Shown here: piece by piece, positions 46,806-56,191 of the stretch
Numbering within the stretch: the stretch's first letter is position 1
Layout of the letters: each line of letters begins with the position of its first letter
From: Methanoculleus sp. 7T
Lineage (GTDB): Archaea > Halobacteriota > Methanomicrobia > Methanomicrobiales > Methanoculleaceae
Assembly (NCBI RefSeq): GCF_023195915.1
Contig: NZ_JALPRP010000001.1
Coordinates: 248,001 to 312,000, forward strand
Direction of reading: 5' to 3'
DNA length: 64,000 nt
Notes under the pieces: generated by a model
What the model was told of the DNA's origin: nothing
The model's input: the letters and a program-made list of their open reading frames with translations, nothing else
Database searches by the model: none
Position numbers and translations under genes: made by a program

Positions 46806-47576
46806 ATGGATACAGCACTGCGCGACGCCTACATCCGGCTCCATGAGCGGTACTTCCCAGGGACGGAACTCCCGATCGCGTTCGAGATCGGGGGCGCGAC
46901 CGTCGGGGCGGAGAAAGCCCCGGCGCCGAAAGGCCGGAGGTGCTTCGTCTGCGACCTCGTGAAGGTGCGAAGAGGAGCGAGCCTCATCTTCGACGAGGAC
47001 TCGATAGGGTGCCGTGGGGGAAGGTTTTACCTCGGTTACGAAGCCGAACGGTTCCCCGACTTCCGCTACTTCCTCTCCACGGGGAAGCCCGGCGTCGTCG
47101 AGGGGGAGCGCTATAAGCAGACGCCGGAGATCGTGGACGAACTCGACCGGGGAACCGTCCGGATACCCACGAAAGGAAAGAGCATCGTCTTCAAGCGCTG
47201 GGACCACCTCGCGGCCGCGGACAACCCTGACGCCGTTGTCTTCTTCGCCAGGCCGGAAGTGCTCTCCGGGCTCTTCACGCTTGCAAACTTCGACCGGTCC
47301 GACCCGAACGGGGTCATCTGCCCGTTCGGCGCCGGATGCAGTTCGGTCTTCTACTATCCCTGGCTTGAGCAGCAGAACGAGAACCCAAGAGCGGTGCTCG
47401 GGATGTTCGACCCCTCTGCACGGCCCTGCGTCCCCTCAGACGTCCTGACGATGGCCTTCCCCATGAAGAAGTTCGAGCGGGTCATCGGCTATATGGAAGA
47501 GAGTTTCCTCACGACAGATACCTGGGAGAAGGTGATGAAGAAGATCGCCCGGAGCAACGCGCTTCATGCGCCGTAA
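46806..47576 (+). CDS. DUF169 family protein
   Basis: 256 aa. Contains the family patterns RRCFVCDLVKVRRGASLIFD and GVICPFGAGCSSVFYYPW, two Cys-bearing blocks found in DUF169 proteins of methanogens and other anaerobes. Soluble, unknown activity; the paired cysteines could bind metal. Divergent from the GWCP operon. Confidence 0.88.
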   Translation: MDTALRDAYIRLHERYFPGTELPIAFEIGGATVGAEKAPAPKGRRCFVCDLVKVRRGASLIFDEDSIGCRGGRFYLGYEAERFPDFRYFLSTGKPGVVEGERYKQTPEIVDELDRGTVRIPTKGKSIVFKRWDHLAAADNPDAVVFFARPEVLSGLFTLANFDRSDPNGVICPFGAGCSSVFYYPWLEQQNENPRAVLGMFDPSARPCVPSDVLTMAFPMKKFERVIGYMEESFLTTDTWEKVMKKIARSNALHAP

Positions 47577-47634
47577 GAACCGGACGAGAGGGGTTTTTTC
47601 GGGGCGTCACCATCTCTCCTGCGCTCTCCCGTCC

Positions 47635-49128
47635 TTACTCGGATGAACGGGGCGTATCCATCCGCCCCTCCCCGCCGAGAAACCGAGCGCGGAGATCCTC
47701 TGCCAGGTCGTCGGTCGTCAGGAGGAGGAGCGTATCGTCGGCCTCGATGACGGTGCTGCCGCTCGGGACAAAGCGCTCGTCTCCCTTCTGCATGAGGATG
47801 ATAAGGGTGCCTTTCGGCAACCCGAGGTCTACGACCTGCTTCCCGACCGCCGAGGCGTCGGGAGGCACGACCAGTTCAAGCAGTTCGCTCGGCGTATCGG
47901 GGTCCACCTCAAACTCCCGGGATAATTTGCGCTTCTCCTGGAGAGGGGCGGCGAGACCGAGCCACCGTGCGACGGAGGGGATCGACGTCCCGTGGACAAG
48001 CGCCGAGACGAGGACGATGAAGAAGACGACGTTGAAGATCATCTCCGCGTCCGGCACTCCCGCAACGAGGGGGTAGGTCGCGAGGATGATCGGGACGGCG
48101 CCCCGGAGCCCCACCCACGAGACCAAGGCCTTCTCGTTCACCGGCATCTTCCAGGGGAGAAGCGTGATGAAGACGGCGATCGGCCGTGCGATCAGGATCA
48201 GGAAGAAGGCGGTGAGAAGGCCGGGAACAATCACCGGCACGAGCTCCGAGGGGAAGACGAGAAGCCCGAGCGCAAGGAACATGACGATCTGCATCAGCCA
48301 TGCAATCCCGTCGTGGAACCGGATCAGGCTCTTTTTATAGACGACGACACTGTTCCCCATGACGAGGCCGCTGACGTAGACCGCAATAAATCCGTTTCCT
48401 CCGACGGCGGCAGTCAGCCCGTACGTCATGAGCACCATGGCGAGGGTGAGCACCGGATACAGCCCCTCGGATTCCAGTTTGAGACGGTTGATGAGAAACG
48501 CGATGCCCTTGCCCATCCCGTAGCCGAACAAGCCTCCGACGACCATCTGCTGCACGAACATCGGGATGAGGGCGAACCCGGATGTGCCGGGGGAGAGGAT
48601 CAGAGCGATGACGCCGGTGGTGAGGAAGACCGCCATCGGGTCGTTGCTCCCGGACTCGAACTCAAGGAACGGCCGCAGGTTTCCTTTCAGACGCGCTCTG
48701 GCCATCCGCAGGACCGAAAAGACCGCCGCCGCATCGGTGGACGAGACGACCGCCCCGAGAAGAAAGCCCGTAAGCGGAGAGAAACCAAGGACCAAGACTG
48801 CAAATGCGCCGAGACAGGCCGCGGTCAGAAGAACCCCGACCGTAGAGAGGGCGATCCCCTGCCAGAGGACTGGCCGGATCTCCCCCCACTTCGTGTCGAA
48901 ACCGCCGGCGAAGAGGATGTATGCAAGTGCAATAACCCCGATCGTCTGAGCGACCCCGGGATCGTCGAACGGAATGCCGCCCGGACCCTCGGAACCCGCC
49001 AGCATCCCGACGATGAGGAAGATGAGGAGCGCAGGGACGCCGAGCCGCTCTGAGAACTTATTGGCAATGATGCTGATCAGGAAGAGCAACGATATGCCGA
49101 GAAATACAAGTTCAAGGGTGAGCGCCAT
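47635..49128 (-). CDS. Potassium/proton antiporter, NhaP2/CvrA type
   Basis: 497 aa. About 12 membrane helices with the CPA1 core FEFESGSNDPMAVFLTTG region (the ND pair of the ion site), then a TrkA-C (RCK_C) domain at about 410-480 (ELVVPPDASAVGKQVVDLGL). Exchanges K+ or Na+ for H+ and is likely gated by nucleotide through the RCK_C domain. It complements the Kdp uptake operon at 5-11.6 kb. Confidence 0.93.
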   Translation of the reverse strand: MALTLELVFLGISLLFLISIIANKFSERLGVPALLIFLIVGMLAGSEGPGGIPFDDPGVAQTIGVIALAYILFAGGFDTKWGEIRPVLWQGIALSTVGVLLTAACLGAFAVLVLGFSPLTGFLLGAVVSSTDAAAVFSVLRMARARLKGNLRPFLEFESGSNDPMAVFLTTGVIALILSPGTSGFALIPMFVQQMVVGGLFGYGMGKGIAFLINRLKLESEGLYPVLTLAMVLMTYGLTAAVGGNGFIAVYVSGLVMGNSVVVYKKSLIRFHDGIAWLMQIVMFLALGLLVFPSELVPVIVPGLLTAFFLILIARPIAVFITLLPWKMPVNEKALVSWVGLRGAVPIILATYPLVAGVPDAEMIFNVVFFIVLVSALVHGTSIPSVARWLGLAAPLQEKRKLSREFEVDPDTPSELLELVVPPDASAVGKQVVDLGLPKGTLIILMQKGDERFVPSGSTVIEADDTLLLLTTDDLAEDLRARFLGGEGRMDTPRSSE

Positions 49129-49385
49129 TGTAGATACGATTCATGCTCGAACTATCTTAAGATCAACTCTTCGCCGCTTTGCGGGAATACGCCGAACTCC
49201 GGTCTCGCCGGCGGGATAGCGGCATCGAGTCCGCCCCATCGGCAGGCCCGGAGCCCCGGTCTCCCCGCGACTGCCGGGGAGGCGACGGGAGGAGATGAGC
49301 GCTCGAACCGTCGGACGTATCGCTCTCGCCGTCTCCGGCAAACTTCGCGTGATTCATATAGTTGCCGCAAAAACACGGTACCAAG

Positions 49386-50474
49386 ATGGCAGAATCTCCT
49401 GTTCTTTCCCGGTCCGCGAGCACCGTACTCCTGCTGACAGCGGTAGTCTTCCTCATCATCGGAGTCCGGTCGGTCTCGTATATCGTCACCATCATCGTCG
49501 TATCGCTGATCCTCGCCATGCTCGCATACCCCGCTACGAAGGCGCTCCAGTCGCGGGGTCTCCCCGAAGCCGCCGCCGTCGGCTTGGTCGGCGTCATCGC
49601 CTGCCTTGCGGTCCTGCTGGTCTGTTATCTTGTCTTCCTCTCGTTCGAGGGCCTGATCTCAAGCCTCCCCCTCTACCAGCAGGCGTTGACCGCCAGACTC
49701 GCGGAGGCACTCGCCGTTCTGGACAGGTTCGGGATCAGCACAGGTTCGTTCTCGCCGGGTTCGATCAACCTGCAACCGGTTGCCGGGTTCCTCTCATCGT
49801 TCGCCGTAAGCCTTGCCGACGTCCTCCTCTATCTCTTCTTCATAGCGGTGACGACCATCTTCATGCTCTTTGAAGCGCCCCGAATGCCCGGCCGCATACG
49901 GAAGGTTGCGGGGATCGGGCCCGTGAACCTCGAGGCGTTCTCCCGCATGAGCAGGTTCCTGATCGACTTCGTCATCGTCAGGACCGAGGTGAACTTTGTC
50001 CACGGCTTCATCTTCGGTGCGTTCCTCTGGGTGATGGGTGTGCATTCAGCCGCTCTCTGGGGAGTGCTGACGTTTCTGCTCTCGTACATCCCCTACATCG
50101 GCTTGATCATCGCGGCGCTCCCCGCGATCTTCTTGGCATGGCTCCAGTTCGGGATCTGGGGCGCGGTCGCCGTGGTTGCGGCCGTCGTGGTCTTGAACGC
50201 GGTGGTGGAGAACCCAATCTTTGCACACTTCGCATCGAGGCGTTTCGATATCCCCGCCCTCGTGGTCGTTCTCTCGGTCATCTTCTGGGGATGGATTCTC
50301 GGTGTTGCAGGGATGATCTTCGCCGTTCCGCTCACGCTCATCGTCCTGATGCTCGTCCAGTCCAGCGAGGACTGGGCGTGGGTGAACACGATCCTCGGCG
50401 TCGACCACCTCTTTTCAGGAGAGCGGGCGCCCTCTACGGAGGGGAGGGGGGTCGAGGCGCCCCCGGCGAGATAG
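49386..50474 (+). CDS. AI-2E family transporter
   Basis: 362 aa. About eight membrane helices with the family block GVLTFLLSYIPYIGLIIAAL and the loop NPIFAHFASRRFDI near the C-terminus. The family includes AI-2 exporters and Na+(Li+)/H+ antiporters, so substrate is open. TATA-like TTCATATAG about 30 bases upstream and no ribosome site suggest a leaderless mRNA starting at the ATG of MAESPVLS. Confidence 0.9.
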   Translation: MAESPVLSRSASTVLLLTAVVFLIIGVRSVSYIVTIIVVSLILAMLAYPATKALQSRGLPEAAAVGLVGVIACLAVLLVCYLVFLSFEGLISSLPLYQQALTARLAEALAVLDRFGISTGSFSPGSINLQPVAGFLSSFAVSLADVLLYLFFIAVTTIFMLFEAPRMPGRIRKVAGIGPVNLEAFSRMSRFLIDFVIVRTEVNFVHGFIFGAFLWVMGVHSAALWGVLTFLLSYIPYIGLIIAALPAIFLAWLQFGIWGAVAVVAAVVVLNAVVENPIFAHFASRRFDIPALVVVLSVIFWGWILGVAGMIFAVPLTLIVLMLVQSSEDWAWVNTILGVDHLFSGERAPSTEGRGVEAPPAR

Positions 50475-50550
50475 CATAGGTCTCCCTTGGTCTTCGCCGT
50501 CCCGGAAGGTTGATATCCTCTCCGGGCCTCTTCCCGGAGGGGAAGAGAGA

Positions 50551-50814
50551 ATGCTGCATACGCGCGAGATCATCCGAAAGATCTGGGACGCACAGGGCTA
50601 CGGGAACCTCGCCGTCTGGAAGGACGGTACGACCGCCGTCGTCGCCCCGGGAGAGGCTCCGGAAAAAGGCGGAGAAGCACCGCTTGCTATCTTCAAACCC
50701 ATCCCTCTTGTGGCGGGGTTTTCGATGCTGGACTTCGCCACTCACGACGCCGATCTGCTCCGGTTTGTCGAGACGACGATCCGGGAGGCCGGCGGCGAGA
50801 TCGAGCGGGAGTGA
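50551..50814 (+). CDS. Conserved hypothetical 87-aa protein
   Basis: Begins MLHTREIIRKIWDAQGYGNL. Beta-strand and helix pattern, no Cys, no membrane part. No family recalled. The end (REAGGEIERE) is acidic. Real by composition and frame quality, function unknown. Confidence 0.65.
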   Translation: MLHTREIIRKIWDAQGYGNLAVWKDGTTAVVAPGEAPEKGGEAPLAIFKPIPLVAGFSMLDFATHDADLLRFVETTIREAGGEIERE

Positions 50815-50929
50815 GAGGTATTGCTCTTTTGGGCGGGGGCCTATCCTCTGCCGCCGATCCGGCCCTCCGGTTACGGAAGAACTTCCAAGAAAAAAGAAGG
50901 GGTGGATGGCGAGCCTTTCCGGGAAAGGC

Positions 50930-51331
50930 TCACTCGGTCGTCTTCCCGTCGAAGTGCTCTTCCTTGGCCATTGCCTCTTCACGGGTCTTTCGCACGACCT
51001 TGTCCATGTGTTCGGGCGGCGAGTAGATCGTGTAGAGTTTGAGGTTTGCGGTCTTTGAGGTGTTGAGCACGTTGTGGTTTGCGCCGCTCGGCACGACTAC
51101 AGCGCTGCCGTCCTTGACGACGTGCTTCACGCCGTCGATCACGACGGCCCCTTCCCCTTCCTCGAACCGGAAGAACTGGTCGACGTCGTCGTGCACCTCC
51201 TCGCCGATCTCCTCGCCGGGCTTCAGGCACATCAGCACGAGCTGGCTGAACTTTCCGGTATAGAGGACTCTGCGGAAGTCGGTGTTCGCTACAGTTTCTT
51301 TCTCGATGTTTGCTACAAATCCTTTCTTCAC
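50930..51331 (-). CDS. Cupin domain protein
   Basis: 133 aa from a GTG after GGAGG. One cupin: GEEIGEEVHDDVDQFFRFEEG (metal-binding histidine with Asp/Glu ligands) and VVPSGANHNVLNTS (third ligand His). Resembles the small cupins in phosphomannose-isomerase-type or stress gene contexts; substrate unknown. ATG-based longer reading is not used. Confidence 0.88.
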   Translation of the reverse strand: MKKGFVANIEKETVANTDFRRVLYTGKFSQLVLMCLKPGEEIGEEVHDDVDQFFRFEEGEGAVVIDGVKHVVKDGSAVVVPSGANHNVLNTSKTANLKLYTIYSPPEHMDKVVRKTREEAMAKEEHFDGKTTE

Positions 51332-51659
51332 AGTACAACCTCCTGACAATCAGGACTGCTATAGACCGGCAGTAATATTCCAATGTTGTGCCGCGAGTAT
51401 TTCAGAGTTTGGGTCGTTGCGTGGGAACTCGACACACTCGTGCATATCAGCCACAGGTAGGCGGCCTCCTCGTCAGGGATAAGAACCGCCATACCACCTC
51501 CTGCGAAGGCCGGTGCAGGCAGGAAACCATCCGCTATCGGGCTATACGAAAATGGCGATTCGCGCTGAAGTGAGGCCCGTTACGTTCCTGTGAAGAGAAT
51601 CTGCACCGGAGAGCGGGGGTCGTCATCCCCACTCTCCCCGGCACGAGTTCACCCATCAT
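51332..51659. other. Noncoding gap between the cupin gene and the secreted glycoprotein gene
   Basis: No gene. The left part is the cupin promoter region; the right part lies just after the end of the convergent secreted-protein gene (minus strand, stop at 51660), so it should hold its terminator. No repeat stands out. Confidence 0.45.
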
Positions 51660-52274
51660 CTACATCGAGGTCTCGTTGTATGTTACGTTTGCTGTCGGCG
51701 TTACGTTTACCGTAGGCGTTACGTTCGCCGTCGGGATCTGGTTGCCGGCAAGTTGGGTCAAGTTCTTCAGCGTGAAGCCCTCTGCCGTGACGCTGATGTT
51801 CGTCATCGCCGGCTTGCCGTTGACCATCTGCGGAGCATCGACGGCCGGATACTCGAAGACGCCCTGCTGGCCGGCATCCTTGTGGAGTTCTGCGATGAGT
51901 CGGTCGGTAGCGGCGAGGGTGTCTATCGTAACCGTGACGTTGCTGTTCGTGCCGGAGTTAACGGGCGCGAACCCTACCACCCCGCCAAGGGTGCCGAAGA
52001 GGTCGTTGTGGATGACGATCCATCCGGGACCGCTGCTCACGACCTCATCGATAGTGAGGTTGCCGATGGTCGCGTTGCCCGTGATCGTCTTGTTCATCGT
52101 TACGTTTATCGAGGGGGTGACGTTTGCCCCCATCGTTGGAGTAACGTTTTCCCCTGTTGGGGTTTGGTTACCTGCCGTCTGGTTGCCCGGGGGCATGATC
52201 TGACCCCAAGCCGCTCCTACAAGGGAGACAACCAGAATCGCGGCAATAACCCATTTGAATTTGTTCATACGCAC
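51660..52274 (-). CDS. Secreted DUF7282-like protein rich in N-glycosylation sequons
   Basis: 204 aa. Signal peptide (KWVIAAILVVSLVGAAWGQ), then a DUF7282-like beta domain (SGPGWIVIHNDLFGTLGGVV to AELHKDAGQQGVFEYPAVDA). Flanking linkers and the C-terminus carry many N-x-S/T sites, including repeated NVTPTVNVTPTANVT and NVTMNKTITGNAT. Probably N-glycosylated surface protein; the AglJ-like enzyme at 31.4 kb would start such glycans. Possible start at M3 (52268). Confidence 0.78.
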   Translation of the reverse strand: MRMNKFKWVIAAILVVSLVGAAWGQIMPPGNQTAGNQTPTGENVTPTMGANVTPSINVTMNKTITGNATIGNLTIDEVVSSGPGWIVIHNDLFGTLGGVVGFAPVNSGTNSNVTVTIDTLAATDRLIAELHKDAGQQGVFEYPAVDAPQMVNGKPAMTNISVTAEGFTLKNLTQLAGNQIPTANVTPTVNVTPTANVTYNETSM

Positions 52275-52558
52275 CTACCTCCATACTGTTTGTTCGCTCA
52301 TTCAGCCGCGGAACCGCCGGCCGAGATATCGATGGTCTGCGTATCGCCATACAGGTCTTGAGTGCTCCATTGCTCTCTGATTAATAAGATCGGCGATTCC
52401 CGGCCCTCGTGTTGCCCTTCCCCGTGATAGGGGATCGGCGGCATGGGTATCTCCGCCTATATACCTTTGGGCGTGCAGGGGTACCCCTCTCTCCGTCGTG
52501 CGGAGCCTTGATGGCCAGGCAAGAGAGACCTTGCAGGAAAAAATGGAACCAAGAAACC

Positions 52559-53152
52559 ATGATTCTCTCGCCTGAATTCTACGAGCGCGATGCCGTGACG
52601 GTCGCAAAGGACCTGCTGGGGTGCCTGCTCGTGCATCAAGGAGAAGCGGGGACGGCGGCCGGGTGGATCGTCGAGGACGAGGCATACCTCAGAGGGGACC
52701 CGGCGGCTCACTCGTACCGAGGAGAGACGAAACGGAACCGCGTCCTGTTCGGACCGCCGGGCCGTGCCTATATCTACCGGATCTACGGCATGTACACCTG
52801 CATCGACGTCGTGACGGGACCGAGAGGTGCAGGGGAGGCGGTCCTCGTCCGGGCGCTTGAGCCGGCGATCGGGATCGACCTGATGCAGGAGAGACGGGGG
52901 ACAAACGACCCGGTCGCGCTCGCGAGCGGCCCGGGGAAACTGACGGAGGCGCTCGGCATCACGATGGACCTCAACGGGACCAGCCTCCGCGACGGCCCTC
53001 TTTTGGTCTGGTCGCCCGAGAGCCTCCCCGGCCGCCGGCCGAAGGGTTGGCCTGGAGAGGTCGTGCAGACGACCCGGATCGGGATCACGAAGGCGGCGGA
53101 CCTCCCCCTCCGGTTCTACCTGAAGGGGAGCCGCTACGTCTCGCGGAGGTGA
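52559..53152 (+). CDS. 3-methyladenine DNA glycosylase, AAG/MPG type
   Basis: 197 aa. LGCLLVHQGEAGTAAGWIVE, EDEAYLRGDPAAHSYRGET (the catalytic Glu lies in VEDEAY) and RNRVLFGPPGRAYIYRIYG are the family blocks; this fold flips out 3-methyladenine, hypoxanthine and ethenoadenine. I use the ATG before ILSPEFYERD; earlier in-frame Met codons give poor sequence. Its 3' end overlaps the convergent Fe-S gene by 19 bases. TATA-like CCTATATACC (52466-52475) lies upstream. Confidence 0.93.
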   Translation: MILSPEFYERDAVTVAKDLLGCLLVHQGEAGTAAGWIVEDEAYLRGDPAAHSYRGETKRNRVLFGPPGRAYIYRIYGMYTCIDVVTGPRGAGEAVLVRALEPAIGIDLMQERRGTNDPVALASGPGKLTEALGITMDLNGTSLRDGPLLVWSPESLPGRRPKGWPGEVVQTTRIGITKAADLPLRFYLKGSRYVSRR

Positions 53153-54003
53153 CCCCCGCCGGGACCTCGGCGCCTGACCCGACTTCCCTCTTCAGCCCGG
53201 CCCTGCAGCGTGACGGTATACTCGTTCACCGGCACCTCCTTTCCCGAGCGCTCTAGGGCTAGGTCCACGACGTACCGCACCCCGCTGCAGCAGGGCACCT
53301 CCATGTGCAGGACCGTGACCGACCGAACCGCGTGCTGCGAAAAGACCTCTGCGAGTTTCGCGACATACTCCTCGATGTCGGCGTCCAGTTTCGGACAGAA
53401 GATGACCGCGATCTTGTCCCGCAGGAAATCCCGGTGAAAGTCCGCGTATGCAAAGGGGACGCAGTCCCCGGAGACGAGGAGGTCTGCGCCGTCGAAGTAC
53501 CGGGCTTGGGGGCTCAGGAGTCTCAACTGGATCGGCCACTGCCGCAGCTCCGACTCAGTCCGTGCGGCACGCTCCCGGTCCACGCTGCCCGCTCTTGAGA
53601 TGCTCTTCGCGGCGGACCCCGGACACGCCGTGGAAGTCCCCGCGGTCTCGTGCGCGGGGACCGGGATACCGCTCTCGGTCAGGTACTCGACCGCCTGCCG
53701 ATACAGCCCCTCCTCCCCGTGGCCGAGCAGGTGCTCAAGGTGCGCCTTGATGACTGCCTCCCCCTGGGGCACGATCTTCGCCATCACCGCCTTCTCGTCG
53801 TACGGCTCGGCCTCCCGCTCGACGACGCAGATCGCCCCCTCAGGGCACGTCCCGATACAGGCCCCGAGCCCGTCGCAGAAGAGGTCGCTCACGAGCCTTG
53901 CCTTCCCGTCGATGACCTGAAGCGCTCCCTCCGGGCAGTCGGGTATGCAGAGCCCGCACCCGGTGCATTTCTCCTCGTCGATCTCGATGATCTTCCTCTT
54001 CAT
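53134..54003 (-). CDS. Two-cluster ferredoxin fused to an unknown redox domain
   Basis: 289 aa. First cluster CTGCGLCIPDCP is classical (four Cys); the second, CDGLGACIGTCP, lacks the second Cys (C-x5-C-x3-C), a known variant in anaerobes that may hold [3Fe-4S] or use another ligand. The rest (about 90-289) has further Cys (VIFCPKLDA, VPCCSGV) and ends in a basic tail. Likely an electron carrier or subunit; substrate unknown. Confidence 0.8.
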   Translation of the reverse strand: MKRKIIEIDEEKCTGCGLCIPDCPEGALQVIDGKARLVSDLFCDGLGACIGTCPEGAICVVEREAEPYDEKAVMAKIVPQGEAVIKAHLEHLLGHGEEGLYRQAVEYLTESGIPVPAHETAGTSTACPGSAAKSISRAGSVDRERAARTESELRQWPIQLRLLSPQARYFDGADLLVSGDCVPFAYADFHRDFLRDKIAVIFCPKLDADIEEYVAKLAEVFSQHAVRSVTVLHMEVPCCSGVRYVVDLALERSGKEVPVNEYTVTLQGRAEEGSRVRRRGPGGGHLRET

Positions 54004-54131
54004 CAGAATCTCCCCCGTAACTTCACTTAATCACCCGGTACCCAAAAAACATTTGGAGCCGGGGTCGGGGACGGCCCGCCGTATGCCGGAGAAGAAAGCA
54101 GTTATCCCCGAACAGAGAGACGATTAAGGTA

Positions 54132-55430
54132 ATGTCCTCCGCACCGGCCCGCTACCCGGCACCCGCCTTCGACGTCTTCAATGTCTACTTCGAGCGCATC
54201 TACGACCCCACGATACACGTCGCCTTCACGTTCGACGGCGCGCTCGATGCCGGGGCCCTGCGGAAAGCAACGGAGAGGCTGATTGCGTCCGATCCCTACC
54301 TCCGGTCAAGGTTTGCGGAGGCGGACGGTCGGCCCATCTGGGAGGAGATCCCGGCGGGGGAGTGGGAGAGGGCGTTCGCCCTCTTTCCGGCCGGGGAGGA
54401 TGTGATTCTGCCTCCGCCGCCGCTCGATGTCCGCGCCGGGCCGCAGGTCCGGGTCGGCCTCTACCAACGAAGGGAGGGGGACCTAGTGACCGTCACCTGC
54501 CATCACGGCTTCTGCGACGTTGCCGGCGTCATGGCCCTTGCCCGGCAACTCTTTGCGGCCTACCGCGGGATTCTGGAGGACCCCGACTTCCGGCCGGCCC
54601 CGGTAGGGCCTTACGACCGGAGCACGGACCGGATCCTCGCGCTCTACTCCGATGAGGAGCGGAAGCGGGTGTTCGCCGAGGAAGAGCCCTTTGTCGACCG
54701 GTGGCGCTTCCCGGTCGAGCGGGCCGGGAGGGGAACGCCGCGGATCGCTTCCCGGACGCTCGCCCCCGAACGGCTCGGGCGCATAAAGGCCTTCGGCAAG
54801 GAGCATGGGGCCACGGTGAACGATATCCTCATCGGCGCGTTCTTCCTCGCCCTGCTGAGGGTCAGGGACGACCCCTCCGATTGGGGTGCACCCCGGTCGA
54901 TCCTGACCTCGGCCGACCTCCGGAGGAGATACCCCGGGTGCCGCGCCGAGGAACTGCCCGTGAACCTCTCAATCGCCTACGAGGTCACGATCTCGGCAGG
55001 GGAGGGGGCGTGCCTCCGGGATGTCATCGGCCGGGTGACGGCGATAACGACCCGCCGCAAGGCAAGGAACCTTGGCCTGGCGTCCATCCTCCTCTATGAA
55101 GAGGTTCTGGCAGGGGGGGTACCGGCGGTGCGGGCGTTCTATGACGAGATGCTCGGGAGGTATCAAGCGTCCGGCCTGAAAAACCCGGTCCTCTCCAACA
55201 TAGGCATCATCGACCCCGGCGACTATCTGCCCGTCCCGGGAAAGGGCGGCACGACGCTCGGTCTCAGAGATATCCAGCTCATCCCCTGCCTCAGCTGGCC
55301 GTACACGTTTCTGATGACCGCCTCCACCTTCCGCGGCCGCCTGACGGTCACGACAACTTACGAAGAAGGGCCCTACTCGACGGCAACTGTGGAGCGGTTC
55401 CTCGGGTACGTGGACGGGTATCTCCCCTAA
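54132..55430 (+). CDS. Free-standing condensation-domain-like acyltransferase
   Basis: 432 aa. VTCHHGFCDVAG (124-132) is the HHxxxDG active site of NRPS condensation and chloramphenicol acetyltransferase-like enzymes, with Val for the last Gly. Length equals one condensation domain; no adenylation or carrier domain. Similar COG4908 proteins occur in methanogens without known substrate. It may acylate a lipid or small thiol. Monocistronic; next genes are convergent. Confidence 0.8.
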   Translation: MSSAPARYPAPAFDVFNVYFERIYDPTIHVAFTFDGALDAGALRKATERLIASDPYLRSRFAEADGRPIWEEIPAGEWERAFALFPAGEDVILPPPPLDVRAGPQVRVGLYQRREGDLVTVTCHHGFCDVAGVMALARQLFAAYRGILEDPDFRPAPVGPYDRSTDRILALYSDEERKRVFAEEEPFVDRWRFPVERAGRGTPRIASRTLAPERLGRIKAFGKEHGATVNDILIGAFFLALLRVRDDPSDWGAPRSILTSADLRRRYPGCRAEELPVNLSIAYEVTISAGEGACLRDVIGRVTAITTRRKARNLGLASILLYEEVLAGGVPAVRAFYDEMLGRYQASGLKNPVLSNIGIIDPGDYLPVPGKGGTTLGLRDIQLIPCLSWPYTFLMTASTFRGRLTVTTTYEEGPYSTATVERFLGYVDGYLP

Positions 55431-55469
55431 TATGCCGCGCAGGGAGACCGAATCGACTCAGCGCGGCAT

Positions 55470-55886
55470 TTAACAACCACAGAGGGCCTTTAGCCCGTAC
55501 TTGATGGCCAATGCGACGACCACGATCAGCGTCGCTTGAGGTATGAGAGCACCGAATACGGTAATCCCAGCCGCCGCAACGACCGGAATTAACTCTTTCA
55601 CCAGTTTCTCCGTGTCGTCCAACAACTCCTTCTGCCGCTCGCAAAACTTCCAGTCCTCACAGATAACTTTCTTTAGTTTGGGTAAGATCTGCTCGAAGAA
55701 CTTCATTCCATTGGAGATCAGATTGGCCTTCGGTATCTCAACACGCTCTCCGATCTGCAAGCGACTCGGGGGTTCGTCGATGCCCCGCAACTGATATCCC
55801 AACACTGCATAGATGTCTTCCTGATCGCGCCCCAGTAACTCCAGCACCTCGGTCGCGGTATCGTCGGTGATCCGATATTCCGGCAT
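55470..55886 (-). CDS. Orphan 138-aa protein with C-terminal membrane segment
   Basis: Starts MPEYRITDDTATEVLELLGR after GGGAGAAGC. N-terminal soluble half with charged loops, a helix with two Cys (ICEDWKFCERQKELL), then a hydrophobic stretch (LIPVVAAAGITVFGALI) and a C-terminal CGC. TATA-like CCATATATACC (55909-55919) is a strong promoter. AT-richer than neighbours; no family recalled. It could be a small membrane-active protein. Confidence 0.65.
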   Translation of the reverse strand: MPEYRITDDTATEVLELLGRDQEDIYAVLGYQLRGIDEPPSRLQIGERVEIPKANLISNGMKFFEQILPKLKKVICEDWKFCERQKELLDDTEKLVKELIPVVAAAGITVFGALIPQATLIVVVALAIKYGLKALCGC

Positions 55887-56191
55887 GCTTCTCCCAGAAC
55901 CGCGGATGGGTATATATGGTTATCCATCCCTCCGGACCGCCGCGCCGCTACCCTCTCGGTCTGGATAACCGAACGCAGCCTGTCGATCAGTACCCGATAA
56001 CCGCAATGCCTTGCGCCGACCTATGAGAAACGCCGCCCTCTCGCCGGACTTCGGGCGTCGACGACCCGCATCGTTGCTCTTTCCCCCGTTGCAACGGAGC
56101 AAAGCGGGAAGCCACGGGCCGAGCCGCCGAAGACGGCAACGGAGCCTCACATGCCGCATTGTTTATCTCCCGGCCTTCCGTACACCTGCAT
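55887..56191. other. Promoter region of the orphan gene and the AlkD gene
   Basis: Contains CCATATATACC (55909-55919, minus-strand TATA for the orphan gene) and TTGTTTATCTCC before the AlkD start. Otherwise no gene. Confidence 0.45.
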
